This document shows, piece after piece, positions 46,496 to 57,137 of a stretch of DNA of 64,000 bases. A model generated the notes under the pieces. The model saw nothing but the letters and a program-made list of their open reading frames with translations, had not been told where the DNA came from and made no database searches. Numbering within the stretch: the stretch's first letter is position 1; each line of letters opens with the position of its first letter. The DNA is from Linepithema humile (Eukaryota > Arthropoda > Insecta > Hymenoptera > Formicidae): the NCBI RefSeq assembly GCF_040581485.1, contig NW_027124989.1, positions 60,001 through 124,000 of the forward strand, given 5' to 3'. Both the position numbers and the translations under genes were made by a program.

Positions 46496-46527
46496 ATGAA
46501 AATATATAACGAAAATAAAAATCTATA

Positions 46528-46887
46528 ATGGAGTATAACAAAGATCAACAAAAAGTTGTTGATTATATTAAATATAAACTAGATAAAGATGAAACTTTGC
46601 TTTTATTTATACACGGAATGGCTGGTACTGGCAAGTCTTTTTTAATAGAAAGAATAGAAGAATTATTCTCTAACAATCTTAAAATTATAAAGACATCTTA
46701 TACTGGAGTATCTGCAAATAATATTGGAGGAAACACATTACACAAGACATTTCACATTAATGTTAAGTCAAATACTGATGAAAAAGAGAATTATTATAAC
46801 TTTGTATGTAATTTAGAAAGTAAGAGTGTAGTGATAAATGAAAATACGATTAGGTACATATATACTTTACGTATCATCATTGGTACA
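46528..46887 (+). pseudogene. PIF1-like helicase, N-terminal fragment
   Basis: The ORF opens with a Q-motif-like KDQQKVVDYI, then Walker A HGMAGTGKS (residues 29-37) and TSYTGVSANNIGGNTLHKTF, a PIF1/RecD-type motif Ia, followed by SVVINENT at the expected motif II position (normally IDE). After about residue 118 the sequence becomes antisense to a tryptophan-repeat fragment and the ORF closes at 46956. A full PIF1 helicase has over 400 residues, so most of the gene is gone. Start is ATG 46528. Confidence 0.7.
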
Positions 46888-47001
46888 TTAGGTATGACGT
46901 TTAGATATAAGGTTCCAATCCACTCTGTCCTCGAACTCTCTGATAAAATCTTCTGATAATTTAAACATAGATATTGATTCCCAATTAACTTTGTCCTTAG
47001 G
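46888..47001 (-). pseudogene. Fragment of a tryptophan-repeat gene
   Basis: The minus strand encodes about 36 residues with two units of the tryptophan repeat (KVNWESISMFKLSEDFI and RVDWNLISK). It is antisense to the truncated PIF1-like ORF and lies between that and the inverted half of the capping enzyme. It is a piece of another family member moved here by rearrangement. Confidence 0.6.
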
Positions 47002-47021
47002 TACATTGTATAATTGGTACA

Positions 47022-47658
47022 TTAAGGTCCATACACGTCCTTGTGTATTATATCGATATCAAGCAAATCAGATTGTTTATATTCGTAAGAATCTCTGCTT
47101 ACTTTTAATTCGTTATTATCTTTTGTACTTGAAATTTTATAGCTATTATCTTTTATCAACTCTTTAAATAATAGTAACGATTTCTGTCTATTCCTCATAA
47201 TTTTATTATTAATAGAGTGTATGTAAAACGGGTATATCACCTTTTTGTTTTCTACTTTTACATATTCTCCGACACCAACTAATTTTATGTCTTTGTTAAT
47301 GTTAGTCTTCAATGTATATATTATATTATTTAGTATCATGTAACATATACCGTTTTTAACTTTAAATTCTACTTTCTCTCCGTCTACTTTTGTTGTTATC
47401 AAAATATTAGTTTCATTTTTCTGAAGCAGATCTTTAAACGTAATGAAATTAGTCTTCAAAATATTAGGCATTCTATTTTTTAAAATTGAAATGTTAAAAA
47501 TATTAGAAACCCCATAAATTAGAGAAAAACAATCTATTAGATTTTTCCTAAATAAGTCTTTATCAAAATGTTTTACATTTCCAATATACTCTAATTCTAT
47601 GTACCATGAAGTATTATTAGGAATTCTAGTATAATTTGTTACAGACGGAATTATAATT
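47022..47658 (-). pseudogene. mRNA capping enzyme (D1-like), triphosphatase end and guanylyltransferase part
   Basis: On the minus strand, from about 47655 down, the sequence reads SWYIELEYIG, an ExE metal motif of the viral-type RNA triphosphatase. It is followed by ITTKVDGEKVEF, the KxDG guanylyltransferase motif whose Lys carries GMP, and VGVGEYV further on. The first roughly 190 residues of the triphosphatase are missing. The ORF upstream of 47658 (to 47843) is only antisense to the neighbouring gene. The methyltransferase half lies head-to-head on the other strand, so one gene has been split by an inversion or similar event. Confidence 0.8.
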
Positions 47659-49077
47659 ATGGACAAGGACAACAACAACGAACCTGTAGATGAGAAATTC
47701 AAACTCGACAATACAATAGATGTATTAGCATGCATAAAACCAAACTTAATACTTATGTCAGATGGTATATATATAGAAATAGACTTGATAAAGTTTTCGT
47801 CTACAGGAGATGAAGTATTTAAGAGGATAAATATAAAAAACAACGAAAGTTTCTATTTTGATGAAATATTATCATTCGTTGTAATACAAAATACAAAATC
47901 GTTAAATCCTAAATTTTATGTAACTCCTTACTGTTTAATTTATGAATATTCACTTGCGTACAACAAACTTGTAATACCTAGATGCATAAAAACCAATAAC
48001 TTCTTTTATCACAGTTATTATGGAAATAGTTATAAAGTTATAACTAAATCTGAAGACATCCATACTTTAAATAAAGTACCTCCAATAGAAACATTTAAAG
48101 AACTCGGAAAGAATTTCGATTTAAATAAAATTTATAACTTGGCTGTTACCTCAAATGAATATTTAAATATAGATAAAACTAAATATTTTATAGAAAATAA
48201 TAGCAAAAGAATATCATTAAATTTTATAACAAATTTTATTAAAACACAAGCTATTTTAAATTTGTTTTCCCCTCAAGTTAAAAGTGTCAAGTATGATAGG
48301 AAAAATAATAATTATTTATCCATAGATATAGGAAGAGGAGGAGATATGCAAAGGTATTTTTACATAAACGCTAACTCTGTGACTGGAACAGATCCAAGTG
48401 AATTATCGCTTGACGAATGTAGATCGAGATACAATAAACACGTCAAGAAGTCAAAATCATCATTATTTAGATTATATTTGTTTAAAACATACTTCAATGA
48501 CAAAGATTATATATTTACAGTTAACTCTTCGGGGATTGGAAAATATATAGGTATAGATTGGAACATGGCAATACATTACAGTTGGAAGAAAAACAAAAAA
48601 AGTAAAATAGTAAAAAAAATTAGAGAATTATTGCACGACAACGGGAAAATTGTAATCACAACAATAGACGGAGAAAAAGCTAAAGACGAGATGAAGAAAA
48701 GATCAACGGAAGAATTAAATTTTATGATAGACGATGTAAATATAAAAATTGTACTATCTCAGGATTATGAAGGAAATAGTATATTTAAAGTATACATACC
48801 AACAATGACATCGGAATCACAAGACGAATACGCAATAGATATAAATGAAATGATAGATGTATTCGAATCGAACAAGTTTGTTCTTCTAGACTGCTATCAT
48901 TTTGATTTAATAACTTCTTATCAGGATATATTCGATACGCTAACAGTAGTAAGAAACGAAAGAGAAGATTCTAGACATTACTTCTTTAAGAATTTATCCA
49001 ATTCAAATATAAAAAAGTGTTCTGATTTGGAAGTTTTGTGTTCAATGTATGTATCACTTATATTCGAAAAGATTTAA
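47659..49077 (+). pseudogene. mRNA capping enzyme (D1-like), C-terminal guanine-N7 methyltransferase part
   Basis: 472 codons from an ATG that is probably internal to the original gene. The first 110 residues resemble the end of the guanylyltransferase region. YLSIDIGRGGDMQRYF (about 219-234) is the SAM-binding motif I of mRNA cap methyltransferases. TGTDPSELSLDECRSRY matches the acidic strand 2 loop and following helix. The reading frame has no internal stop. In poxviruses triphosphatase, guanylyltransferase and methyltransferase are one protein of about 840 aa; here the first two activities are on the opposite strand immediately upstream. Confidence 0.85.
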
Positions 49078-49100
49078 CTTCATTAATATTTTTATTTTAA

Positions 49101-49622
49101 ATGCAATGGTCATATGACAATTTTGGAACTATTGTATTATTCAATAAAGAAGCATCTAATTTTTTAGATTTTTGTGTGAATCACGAAACATGCTCTCTTT
49201 TGTATAGAAATTACGATGAGAAAACTTTCGGGTCTGTATATTACATAGATTTTAATAAAATGATAATGTATAATGAAAGATATAGATCTAAATTTTATCT
49301 AATTAGAGATTACGTTTCTAAAAATAATCAAAACGAATTATTTTTAAAAAATAGTAACAAATTAATAAATACAGTGTTAAACAGTAATCAATTTATACCT
49401 TACTGTAATTATACACCATATTATACTGACGATTATTTTAACATACAGTATCCTGATATTGCCAGCATTGTGATATTAAAAACTTGTAATCATAAAGAAT
49501 GTCATCTAAGGACTTGTAAAACACATAATGGAGAGTTGAATGACTGGAATAACGAATGTCACGATTATTTAAATAATTCATTGATTAACAAGGAAAATTG
49601 TAAGTATATATATAATATATAA
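49101..49622 (+). CDS. Viral protein of unknown function (173 aa)
   Basis: An intact ORF with TTTAAATG context, 23 bases after the capping methyltransferase. It is aromatic and Asn-rich, with a Cys/His cluster near the C-terminus (CNHKECHLRTCKTH at about residues 131-144) that could bind zinc. No family recognised. Confidence 0.5.
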   Translation: MQWSYDNFGTIVLFNKEASNFLDFCVNHETCSLLYRNYDEKTFGSVYYIDFNKMIMYNERYRSKFYLIRDYVSKNNQNELFLKNSNKLINTVLNSNQFIPYCNYTPYYTDDYFNIQYPDIASIVILKTCNHKECHLRTCKTHNGELNDWNNECHDYLNNSLINKENCKYIYNI

Positions 49623-49692
49623 TAAAACTAAAATTTAATACAGTCTAAGTATTCTAATGTAACAATATTTACTTACATTATAAATCGTAAAA

Positions 49693-50247
49693 ATGAAAAT
49701 CTTTGATATTTTATCAAGTTCATTATTTAATATAATTATACTATACATTAGTGATATTTCGTTTATTTGCGTGTTAATTATAGATAAATATAAACATAAT
49801 GATGTGTGTATTGCGAATATGAACGAATCTGAAGAAAATAATAATACTATAGAATTACAACAAAATTATACTAAAAATTTTAACAAATATATTACTTTAG
49901 AAAATATTACATATTTACACAAAACTATATATCTACTGCATGATTATAATATACAACACAATATAAAACTTTTACACGACGAGATTTATCATTTTATTAA
50001 TAACAACGGAAGCTTTGGAGAAAATGTAGATCAAGACGTGTTATATGAAAAAATGAATACACTTTTATACATGTTAAAATATATAGGAGGAGATTTCGAA
50101 CTGAAATCCCAAGACGTTAAACATCTTTGTGTTGTACTCAGAAGATATGTTCTAAATGGATATCCGCGACCAAATAAATCAAATATAGAAACTATTAATA
50201 AACTATTAGAAATGACAAAAAGTAGAAAGGTATATCAGTTATTATAG
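49693..50247 (+). CDS. Viral protein with N-terminal hydrophobic segment (184 aa)
   Basis: Residues about 8-32 are hydrophobic and could be a signal anchor. The remainder is helical and charged and contains YIGGDF at about 137. Intact ATG-to-stop ORF. No recognised domain. About 90 bases of A/T-rich spacer, with a partial repeat of GTAGTATTTTTATATT-like text, separate it from the metalloprotease gene. Confidence 0.5.
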   Translation: MKIFDILSSSLFNIIILYISDISFICVLIIDKYKHNDVCIANMNESEENNNTIELQQNYTKNFNKYITLENITYLHKTIYLLHDYNIQHNIKLLHDEIYHFINNNGSFGENVDQDVLYEKMNTLLYMLKYIGGDFELKSQDVKHLCVVLRRYVLNGYPRPNKSNIETINKLLEMTKSRKVYQLL

Positions 50248-50333
50248 ATGTAGTATTTTTTATATTTTACTATAGTATATCAAGTTGTTGTAGTTGTAGT
50301 ATTTTTATATTGTACTATTAATATTTTTAATAA

Positions 50334-52259
50334 ATGAATTTTAAAAAAATTTGTTTGAATAACGATACAAAAATTATTGTAGATAATTTTAGTCCATATG
50401 ATATTTTTATAGGAATAACAGATAAAGGATTCGATTATGATTATAAAAACAATACAACAGGACTATCACATTTATTCGAACATTCCATTTTCAGACACAG
50501 AGGAGAGAACGATAATATAATATATAACGGTTCAACATGTTTCAACTTTATGACATTCTTTAGTAAGAGAAGAAACAATAGTATTACATATAATGATGTA
50601 TGTAAGAATCTAATTTATAAATTCTATGACAAATTTAGTAATATCCCTTTTATATACAATTTTGATTTCGATGATAAATTAAGTAAAATAGTAGATGAAT
50701 TAGAAAATGAATATTATTTTAGAAAAAGTTACGATATTGACGGAATTTCTCTATTTTTTATAAACTATGGAAAAAAATATTTAGGAGGCACGTCTATAGA
50801 TCTGTCAAACGAAGAAGTTATAAAAAAAAATTAATAAAATTATGGGAAAATATAGATCCGTCTGATATCTTAATAATATTAAAGTATAATAATGATGAAA
50901 TAATAGATATTATTAATCATACATTTGGTTCAAAAAAAAGAATTAAAAAAAATCTACGTACAAAAATTCTACAAACGAAATTCAAAAAACGTTAAAGGGA
51001 TATTCGTGTATACTAACTAAGTGTGAAAATGATTTTAATATAAACATTAGGGTGGACAACGATAAAAAATTGTTCAAAGGACTATTCTTGTTAACTACAT
51101 TTGGTATAAAAGTAAATTGCATAAATGATTATTTTTATATATCAATTAGTTTTGATAGAAATCCATTGAAAATAGTTAATTATATTCTAAATGAAAATAT
51201 AGAGTCAATTGTTAATAATATATTAAGTAACAACGATAGAAGAATATATATAGAGGACGTTTTTCATTTTTACAAATATTTTGATATAACTTCTCTACTA
51301 GAAGACTACTTGTACAGTGATGATTATGTAGATAAATATTCTGAATATATTTATTCGGTCATTGAAAATATTAAAGAGAATGTTTTAACATACGGGAATT
51401 TAATATAATTAATACTCCTCCTGACAATATATTAGTAAATATGATTGACTTGAATAACGACAAGGTTTTCGTCACAGAAGTTTTATTAGATATAGATTAC
51501 AAAAAAGAAGAAAAGATTAATATAAAAAGAAAAAAATTTAATAATAAGGAAGAAAGAAAAACAAAAAATTACGTAGAATTTCCACAAATAATTAAAAATG
51601 TTGAAAATTACGAATTGGATTTCAACAAGACTTTAAACAACTATTGCTACTTAATATTGTTTTATGTTCACAATTCGGTTTATAATATAAAAATAAGTAA
51701 TAATGTAAAGATAATAGGAGATAAGTACAAAATAAAATATATACTAAAAAGAATCAAAGGAGAAAATATTAATAACGAATACTTGTATAGAGATTTTTGT
51801 CCTTATTTTTACGAAGCTCTGTTTCAATTTTATTTGTTCGACAGGGAATGTCCAGATATCAATAGTATAGTAAAGTTATTCAAAAGAGAAAATGAATTAA
51901 GATATATTATAAAGAAAATTCAAAACGAAGAGAGAAAACGTGAGCTTATCTTGAACAGTAAGATATATAGTATAAAAACAGAATATAATTTTCTTATAAC
52001 ATTGACATGGACAGAAAACAAAATATTATATGGATATATGTTGAACTACTTAAAAGATAAAGGATTGATATATTCAATGAACATATACGAATCAGATGAT
52101 TATGCAATGTTCTTTAATTTAACTACTGATCCAGATAGATGCGTATATGAATTAGACAGATATATATCGTCGTACGAAGATATAGACGTGCTTTATATAG
52201 TTTCTTACAAATCTAAAAATTTAGATTTTAGTAGTATTTTTTTATTTGAGAGATATTAG
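50334..52259 (+). pseudogene. G1-like zinc metalloprotease, frameshifted
   Basis: About 640 codons over several frames; poxvirus G1 is about 590 aa. The first frame has HLFEH (residues 46-50), the inverted zinc motif HxxEH of the insulysin/pitrilysin clan, with a downstream Glu in DELENEYYF (about 120-128) as the third ligand. The motif and the two-lobed length match poxvirus G1, which is needed for core maturation. Frame changes occur near 50830, near 50990 and near 51400, leaving ORFs at 50334-50834, 51052-51408 and 51441-52259. Start is ATG in AATAAATG. It is convergent with the NPH-II gene, as in poxviruses (I8R/G1L). Confidence 0.85.
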
Positions 52260-52475
52260 TGGAAGAAAAATATTCGGAGATATCATATAATAATTTTTAT
52301 ACGTTTTAGAAGTCATGGTTTGCCCATAAATAATATCACATCCATCTACTAATTGATTTAAAACTTCAACTGATATGCTAATCAATTTATCATTTTTATT
52401 TGGTTGTTTAATTTTTTTTAATTTACATACAAAATTAATACTTGTAAGATTTTTATATAATACATTATTACTCAT
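52242..52475 (-). CDS. Small viral ORF between protease and NPH-II (77 aa)
   Basis: A 77-codon minus-strand ORF that overlaps the protease 3' end by 18 bases and lies 8 bases downstream of the NPH-II stop. No motif. It may be a remnant or a shifted tail of the NPH-II gene rather than a separate protein: NPH-II here is about 40 residues shorter than usual. Confidence 0.35.
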   Translation of the reverse strand: MSNNVLYKNLTSINFVCKLKKIKQPNKNDKLISISVEVLNQLVDGCDIIYGQTMTSKTYKNYYMISPNIFLPLISLK

Positions 52476-52483
52476 AACATATT

Positions 52484-54389
52484 CTATTTTTTTTCATTAC
52501 TATCTATATTTTCAAAATTTTCTAGCATTTTGTTAATACTATTTTTTAGATAAATAGATATATACTCTATCATATCACAAGGATATGTGTTATATATATG
52601 CTTCATAAATTTTCTGTTGTCTACAAATATATCATTTTGCCTTAAATACTCAATAGTCCTTTCGAATCTTGTAGCATCGTCTGGAATTATAAATATATCA
52701 TCAAATTTTATTTTATACATTTTAAGAAATATTACATACGGATATAAAAATTCATAGTTAATTTTCTTAAAATCTTTTTTTAATTTATTTTTATCATGTA
52801 ATACTATGTAATTACCCGGAAGTTTTCTACCAACTCTACCTTTTCTCTGTTCAGCCATTCCATAAGTGATATTATCAACTTTTCCTCCTTTTAGAAAAAA
52901 ATGTTCCTGTATCGTAAACATATTGAGCATTGCACAAAGTAAGCGACGATTCCAATATATTAGTTGATAATGCTATAACGCTTTTATTATGACTTGATTC
53001 TATTTTCTTAATTATATCAGATGCAGATGGGTACACTTTACTATGAATAGGTATAAATACCAAATTTTTATCATTTTCAAATACAGATGATAAATGTTTA
53101 AACGCACTTGAAATATCAGATATCCTAGAAAAGAAAAATATTCCAGCTTTTCCTTTATCGGGTCTATGTTTAGTTATTACATCCTCGATCACATATCTAT
53201 CTCCTATTATTATCTCTTTTACAGGATGTAATTTATCTCCCTCTATATGAATAAATTCAATATTTTTATTAAAATATTTATATATTCTGTCTTTATCTTC
53301 GTCTATAGTAGCACTCATAAGTATTATATTATTATATCTTTTTCTTTGATTCCTGAGGATTGTTATACATATATCAGAAAAAGTTTCGTGTTCGTGTATC
53401 TCGTCAACGAACACTGATGCCAATCTATCGTCATTCAATTTAATTGACGCAGCTATTCTATTGATACAGAAATTTAATTCGACGCTTTGAGGGTTTTTAT
53501 TATAATATATAGTGTTTGAAACATTCTTAAAGTTTATAGTGACAGGACTATTTTCTATTATTATGTTACTCTCGGTTCTATAACCTAAACTTCTTAAGAA
53601 ATTTTCTCCATTTGACACAATTAAAGCCTTTCTGGGAAATATTATCATAGTTTTGTCTTTTTTGTTAAACTTATCAAGATCGACACTTGATAGATTAAAA
53701 TCGTAACCTCCGAATAAAAAATTGTACCAAAAAAATACTTTTGGAACTTGAGACGTTTTTCCAACTCCTGTACTTCCGGTAATTACACAATCTTTTCTAT
53801 TAACCCATATATCAAAAAATCTAATCTGGTTTATAGGTTCCAAAGATTTAAGACTTATTTTTTGGAAATACTTAATATCGGAATCAAGAGGATTTACTAA
53901 CTTTTGTCTAAATGTTATATCACCTTTTTTCTCTATTCCAGTTGATAGAAAACCAAATCTTATTGCAGCTTTAACTGTTCCAAAAACTTGATAAAAAGTA
54001 AGATCATCGAATACTACTTTTCTTTTTATTGATAAGTAAGAATATGCTTCGTATGAAAATATATATCTATCATCTCCTATTCTAATCGAAAGTTGATTAT
54101 CTGGAATGTTATGGTATATTATATTGATATCATTCTGAGGAATACTAAAGAACGTTCCTTCTGTTATTTCATAATTTAGATAAATATAATTTCTTTGAGA
54201 CACTATCACTTTTTTTAAGTAAGAATATTTCCAAAAATGTTTATATACAGGTACTATACATAATTTGAAATACTCTTTATTTCTAAATATAAAATCTTCA
54301 TCAATATAACCTACTTGATGAATAGTTTCTAAATTTGGAAATAAAAAAAATTGTATACATTTCAAGTTTTCTATAATTTCTCTGTACAT
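52484..54389 (-). pseudogene. NPH-II RNA helicase (I8-like), one frameshift
   Basis: A DExH-box superfamily 2 helicase that unwinds RNA during early transcription in the core. In the 504-aa frame (54389-52875) motif I is GSTGVGKT (205-212), motif II DEIHEH (329-334), and motif III LMSATI. The second frame (52930-52484) carries motif VI QRKGRVGR. The shift falls in an A/T run near 52890. About 634 codons against about 676 in vaccinia. A KGGK segment lies near the junction. The gene is convergent with the G1-like protease, reproducing the poxvirus I8R/G1L arrangement. Confidence 0.9.
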
Positions 54390-54478
54390 AAATTATTCAT
54401 TTTTATCTACGTTAAATAAGCTAAAGAAATCTGTATCCATTATTTAATAAATTATTTTTTATCAATAATTTAATAATA

Positions 54479-54484
54479 TAAATG
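54479..54484 (+). promoter_or_regulatory. TAAATG late-promoter-type element of the thiol oxidase gene
   Basis: TAAATG with the ATG of the E10-like gene. The matching poxvirus gene is also a late gene. Confidence 0.5.
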
Positions 54485-54760
54485 GATATATCACCAGTAT
54501 ATTGGGGAAGAGGAGCTTGGGCTATTATATTCACGACAATTTATCATTATTATAAAGATTTTGATCAGTTAATGTATTATTTGGAACATTTCTATATTCC
54601 TTGTAGAGTATGTAGGGAAAACTTATCGAAAGAGAAAAATGATATTGGATTCAAATCATTTTCAGGAGCTAATAGTTTAAGAAAATTTTATATAGACATA
54701 TATAATGATCATCATTCTGATAAGATAAACGAAAAAAATTTATCAAATTTAGAAGTATAG
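54482..54760 (+). CDS. ERV/ALR-type thiol oxidoreductase (E10-like)
   Basis: 92 aa, intact, close to the 95 aa of poxvirus E10. It begins with the family's WGRGAWAIIF helix and has the active-site CRVC (residues 41-44) followed by REN. E10 is the FAD-linked sulphydryl oxidase that starts the cytoplasmic disulphide relay for virion membrane proteins such as L1-type proteins, one of which is encoded 3 kb away. It is one of the few enzyme genes here with no damage. Confidence 0.88.
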   Translation: MDISPVYWGRGAWAIIFTTIYHYYKDFDQLMYYLEHFYIPCRVCRENLSKEKNDIGFKSFSGANSLRKFYIDIYNDHHSDKINEKNLSNLEV

Positions 54761-54810
54761 TATATTAATAAAATATGAAAATGTTTATATTGAATTTTAT
54801 ACAATAATAA

Positions 54811-55200
54811 ATGGAATCTATACAATCAATAGATCCTAAGAAAATTTATATTGAGACTCCAGGTAAATGTATGAAAAGTTTGATACAATTTTGTGTTGAA
54901 TTTGATAAACAATTGGCAAAAGAAAATGAAAAGGCAGGTAAAAAATTGAAAACTACAAAGGCAAAAACAAAGGAAATAGGTTCAAAGAATTATAGTGAAA
55001 AAATTATGTGTTTATCATGTAAGAAAGAAACAATGAACAAACAACCTGTCAAGTATTATCAAAGTTTTACAGATACAGGAGCTTCTAAGTATTCAATTAA
55101 AGCAATGTGCGTAGAATGCGGAAAATGTAAGAGTAAATTTATTAAATTATCAGATCTTCCAAAAGATATGAAAAAAACAACGAAAAGTAGTAAATTATAA
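54811..55200 (+). CDS. Zinc-ribbon viral protein (DUF5679-like)
   Basis: 129 aa, TAAATG context. The C-terminal half has MCLSCKK and, 40 residues later, MCVECGKCKSKFIKL. Short zinc-binding domains of this layout (CxxC...CxxCG..KS.F) occur in many large DNA viruses and are listed as DUF5679. The N-terminal half is a Lys-rich helix region. Intact. It probably binds zinc and perhaps nucleic acid; function unknown. Confidence 0.6.
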   Translation: MESIQSIDPKKIYIETPGKCMKSLIQFCVEFDKQLAKENEKAGKKLKTTKAKTKEIGSKNYSEKIMCLSCKKETMNKQPVKYYQSFTDTGASKYSIKAMCVECGKCKSKFIKLSDLPKDMKKTTKSSKL

Positions 55201-55245
55201 GAAAATATATATTGAAAAAATACGAATATTACATTAAAAATCAAC

Positions 55246-56183
55246 ATGAACGCATCTATTGAAGTATTGTCATCTAAAGAACATATAGAGAGAAATATAT
55301 CTATGTATGCAGGAGATATAAGTAATAAAACAAAAATATATTACGACTTTGAAGGAGAAAATTTTAAAAGTTTTAATTTCAACGGAGCGTTAGTAAAGAT
55401 ATACTCTGAAATTGTTGATAATTCACTAGATCACGTATTATCATCAAATATAGATTCTAAAAAAATATATGTAAATATAAGTGACGATTTAATAACTGTT
55501 GCAAATTTTTCTGTATTAAAAGTATTTGGAGATGTAAAGTGTAAAGGGAAAATAATAGAAAATTGTTGTAGACCAAAATATATTATAGAGAAAACCTTTT
55601 CGTTTACTAAATTTAAAATAAACTCAAAAACTATAGGTATTCATGGTTTAGGAATCAAAATACTTCCAGTTTTATGTAAATATCTAGAAATAACAGTGTC
55701 AGATGGATTAGATTATTATAAGTATATAAAAGATGACGAAACATGTTTATTACAGGATATTCAATCAGCAGTGTAGAAGGAATTATTAATTATTTTTATA
55801 AGTTCGAAAAACTCATAGGATTGGATAAAATAGTTCTCTTCCATGTTAATGATTCTAAATATAAAATTTTTTCAAAGAATATTTCTCACGCCGGTATAGG
55901 GTATAATATTTTTAAAGATTTTCAGTTCTTGTATGATAAAAGTCTTACAGAAAACGAGATATTATCGAAGTTAAAATTACAGAAAAAAACAAATCTTAAT
56001 ATTATAAAAGCGATTTCAAACTATATGAATATTCCTATAATAATAGAAGATGGTGTTGTTGTTAAAAATTCAGAAAAGGAAAATTATGTGTTTTCACAAT
56101 TGTACGTATATAATAGTTTAAATTATAAGTATTACAATTTCGATAAAATAATCAATTATATATATATTACAAGATTATATTGA
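55246..56183 (+). pseudogene. GHKL ATPase, topoisomerase II N-terminal-like, truncated and frameshifted
   Basis: EHIERNISMYAGD (residues 12-24) matches the EHI..RP.MY.G opening of type IIA topoisomerases. ALVKIYSEIVDNSLDHV carries the ATP-site E..DN. GIHGLGIKILPVLC fits the GxxGxG lid. A frame change near 55745 leads into a transducer-like part ending at 56183. Only about 310 codons exist; a full enzyme has over 1000 and includes the DNA-cleaving Tyr domain, none of which is present. Poxviruses are known for topoisomerase IB (also present at 58622-59588), so this is either a captured ATPase domain or a truncated second topoisomerase. Confidence 0.65.
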
Positions 56184-57136
56184 GTGAGTTTAAACGTCTT
56201 AAAGATATATATGATACTTTAGGAGACAAGAGAGAAAACAATTGTCAAAATATAATAAATTTATTATATAGTTTTAAAGATTATAATTGGTGTCATGTAA
56301 AATATTGTGATGAAAAACTAATAGTAAAAGCTTCGAATGTTATATATGACGATTTGATAAAAATTAAAGGATTTGGTGATAAGACAATTAAGAAGATTAT
56401 AGAAATAATTGAAAACAAAACTCTTGGTTCTATAAGTAAACTAGAATCATCTGCTGGATATAAAAGTATTTTGAGTTTAAAATCAATACCCATGATAGGA
56501 TCAGTAACTGCTAAAAAGTTGCTAAGTCTAGGAATTAAAAATTTTGATGATCTAAAAGTGTATATTAAAGGAAATAATAAGGTCTTAAATAATTCTCAGA
56601 AAAAAGTAATAGAAATAAGCGATAAAATAGTTAAAAATATTGGTAGAAAAGAAGTAAAAAATATTATAAAAAGAATAGATAACAATATTAAAGATATCGA
56701 ATATTATTTCTTAGGATCATATGCTAGAAATGATGAATTTATATCGGATATTGATATATTAATAATCTCTGACAATAATGATGATAAAACCTTATTTTTG
56801 AAGAGTCTTAGTAGATTATACGACTTAATATATGTTATTGACGGAGCTGTAAAAAGTACTGTATTTATAAAAGTTTTCAAAAATAAGTATTTGCAAATTG
56901 ATATAATTATAAAGCCTTTCACCTCAAAGTTTGAGAGTATATTATATTTTACAGGACCAAAAGAATTTAACGTGTGGATTAGAAAAATAGCAAAATTGAA
57001 TGGATTTAAACTTAATGAGTATGAACTATGTTTCGACAATAAAAAAATTAAATTAAAAAATGAGAAAGATATCTTCAAGCATTTAAAAATAAATTATATA
57101 GAACCTAGTCAGAGAAGCTTGTTTAAAATATTATAG
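56180..57136 (+). CDS. Family X DNA polymerase (Pol beta-like)
   Basis: 318 aa. Helix-hairpin-helix motifs IKGFGDKTIKKI (about 62-73) and IPMIGSVTAKKLL (103-115) precede the palm motif FLGSYARNDEFISDIDILI (177-195, Asp 190 and 192), the third Asp in LQIDIIIK (241), and YFTGPKEFN (256-264), the nucleotide-binding segment. EKDIF and YIEPSQR close the domain. This is a complete gap-filling repair polymerase; entomopoxviruses and asfarviruses encode relatives. The frame is open, but the apparent start is TTG, one base before the stop of the previous gene, where an ATG would be expected. The start codon has probably mutated. Confidence 0.88.
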   Translation: MSEFKRLKDIYDTLGDKRENNCQNIINLLYSFKDYNWCHVKYCDEKLIVKASNVIYDDLIKIKGFGDKTIKKIIEIIENKTLGSISKLESSAGYKSILSLKSIPMIGSVTAKKLLSLGIKNFDDLKVYIKGNNKVLNNSQKKVIEISDKIVKNIGRKEVKNIIKRIDNNIKDIEYYFLGSYARNDEFISDIDILIISDNNDDKTLFLKSLSRLYDLIYVIDGAVKSTVFIKVFKNKYLQIDIIIKPFTSKFESILYFTGPKEFNVWIRKIAKLNGFKLNEYELCFDNKKIKLKNEKDIFKHLKINYIEPSQRSLFKIL

Positions 57137-57137
57137 T

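Noticed and set aside
47659..47843. Minus-strand N-terminal extension of the capping fragment ORF (residues 1-60)
   Set aside because: It is antisense to the methyltransferase half; the capping sequence starts only at about 47655.
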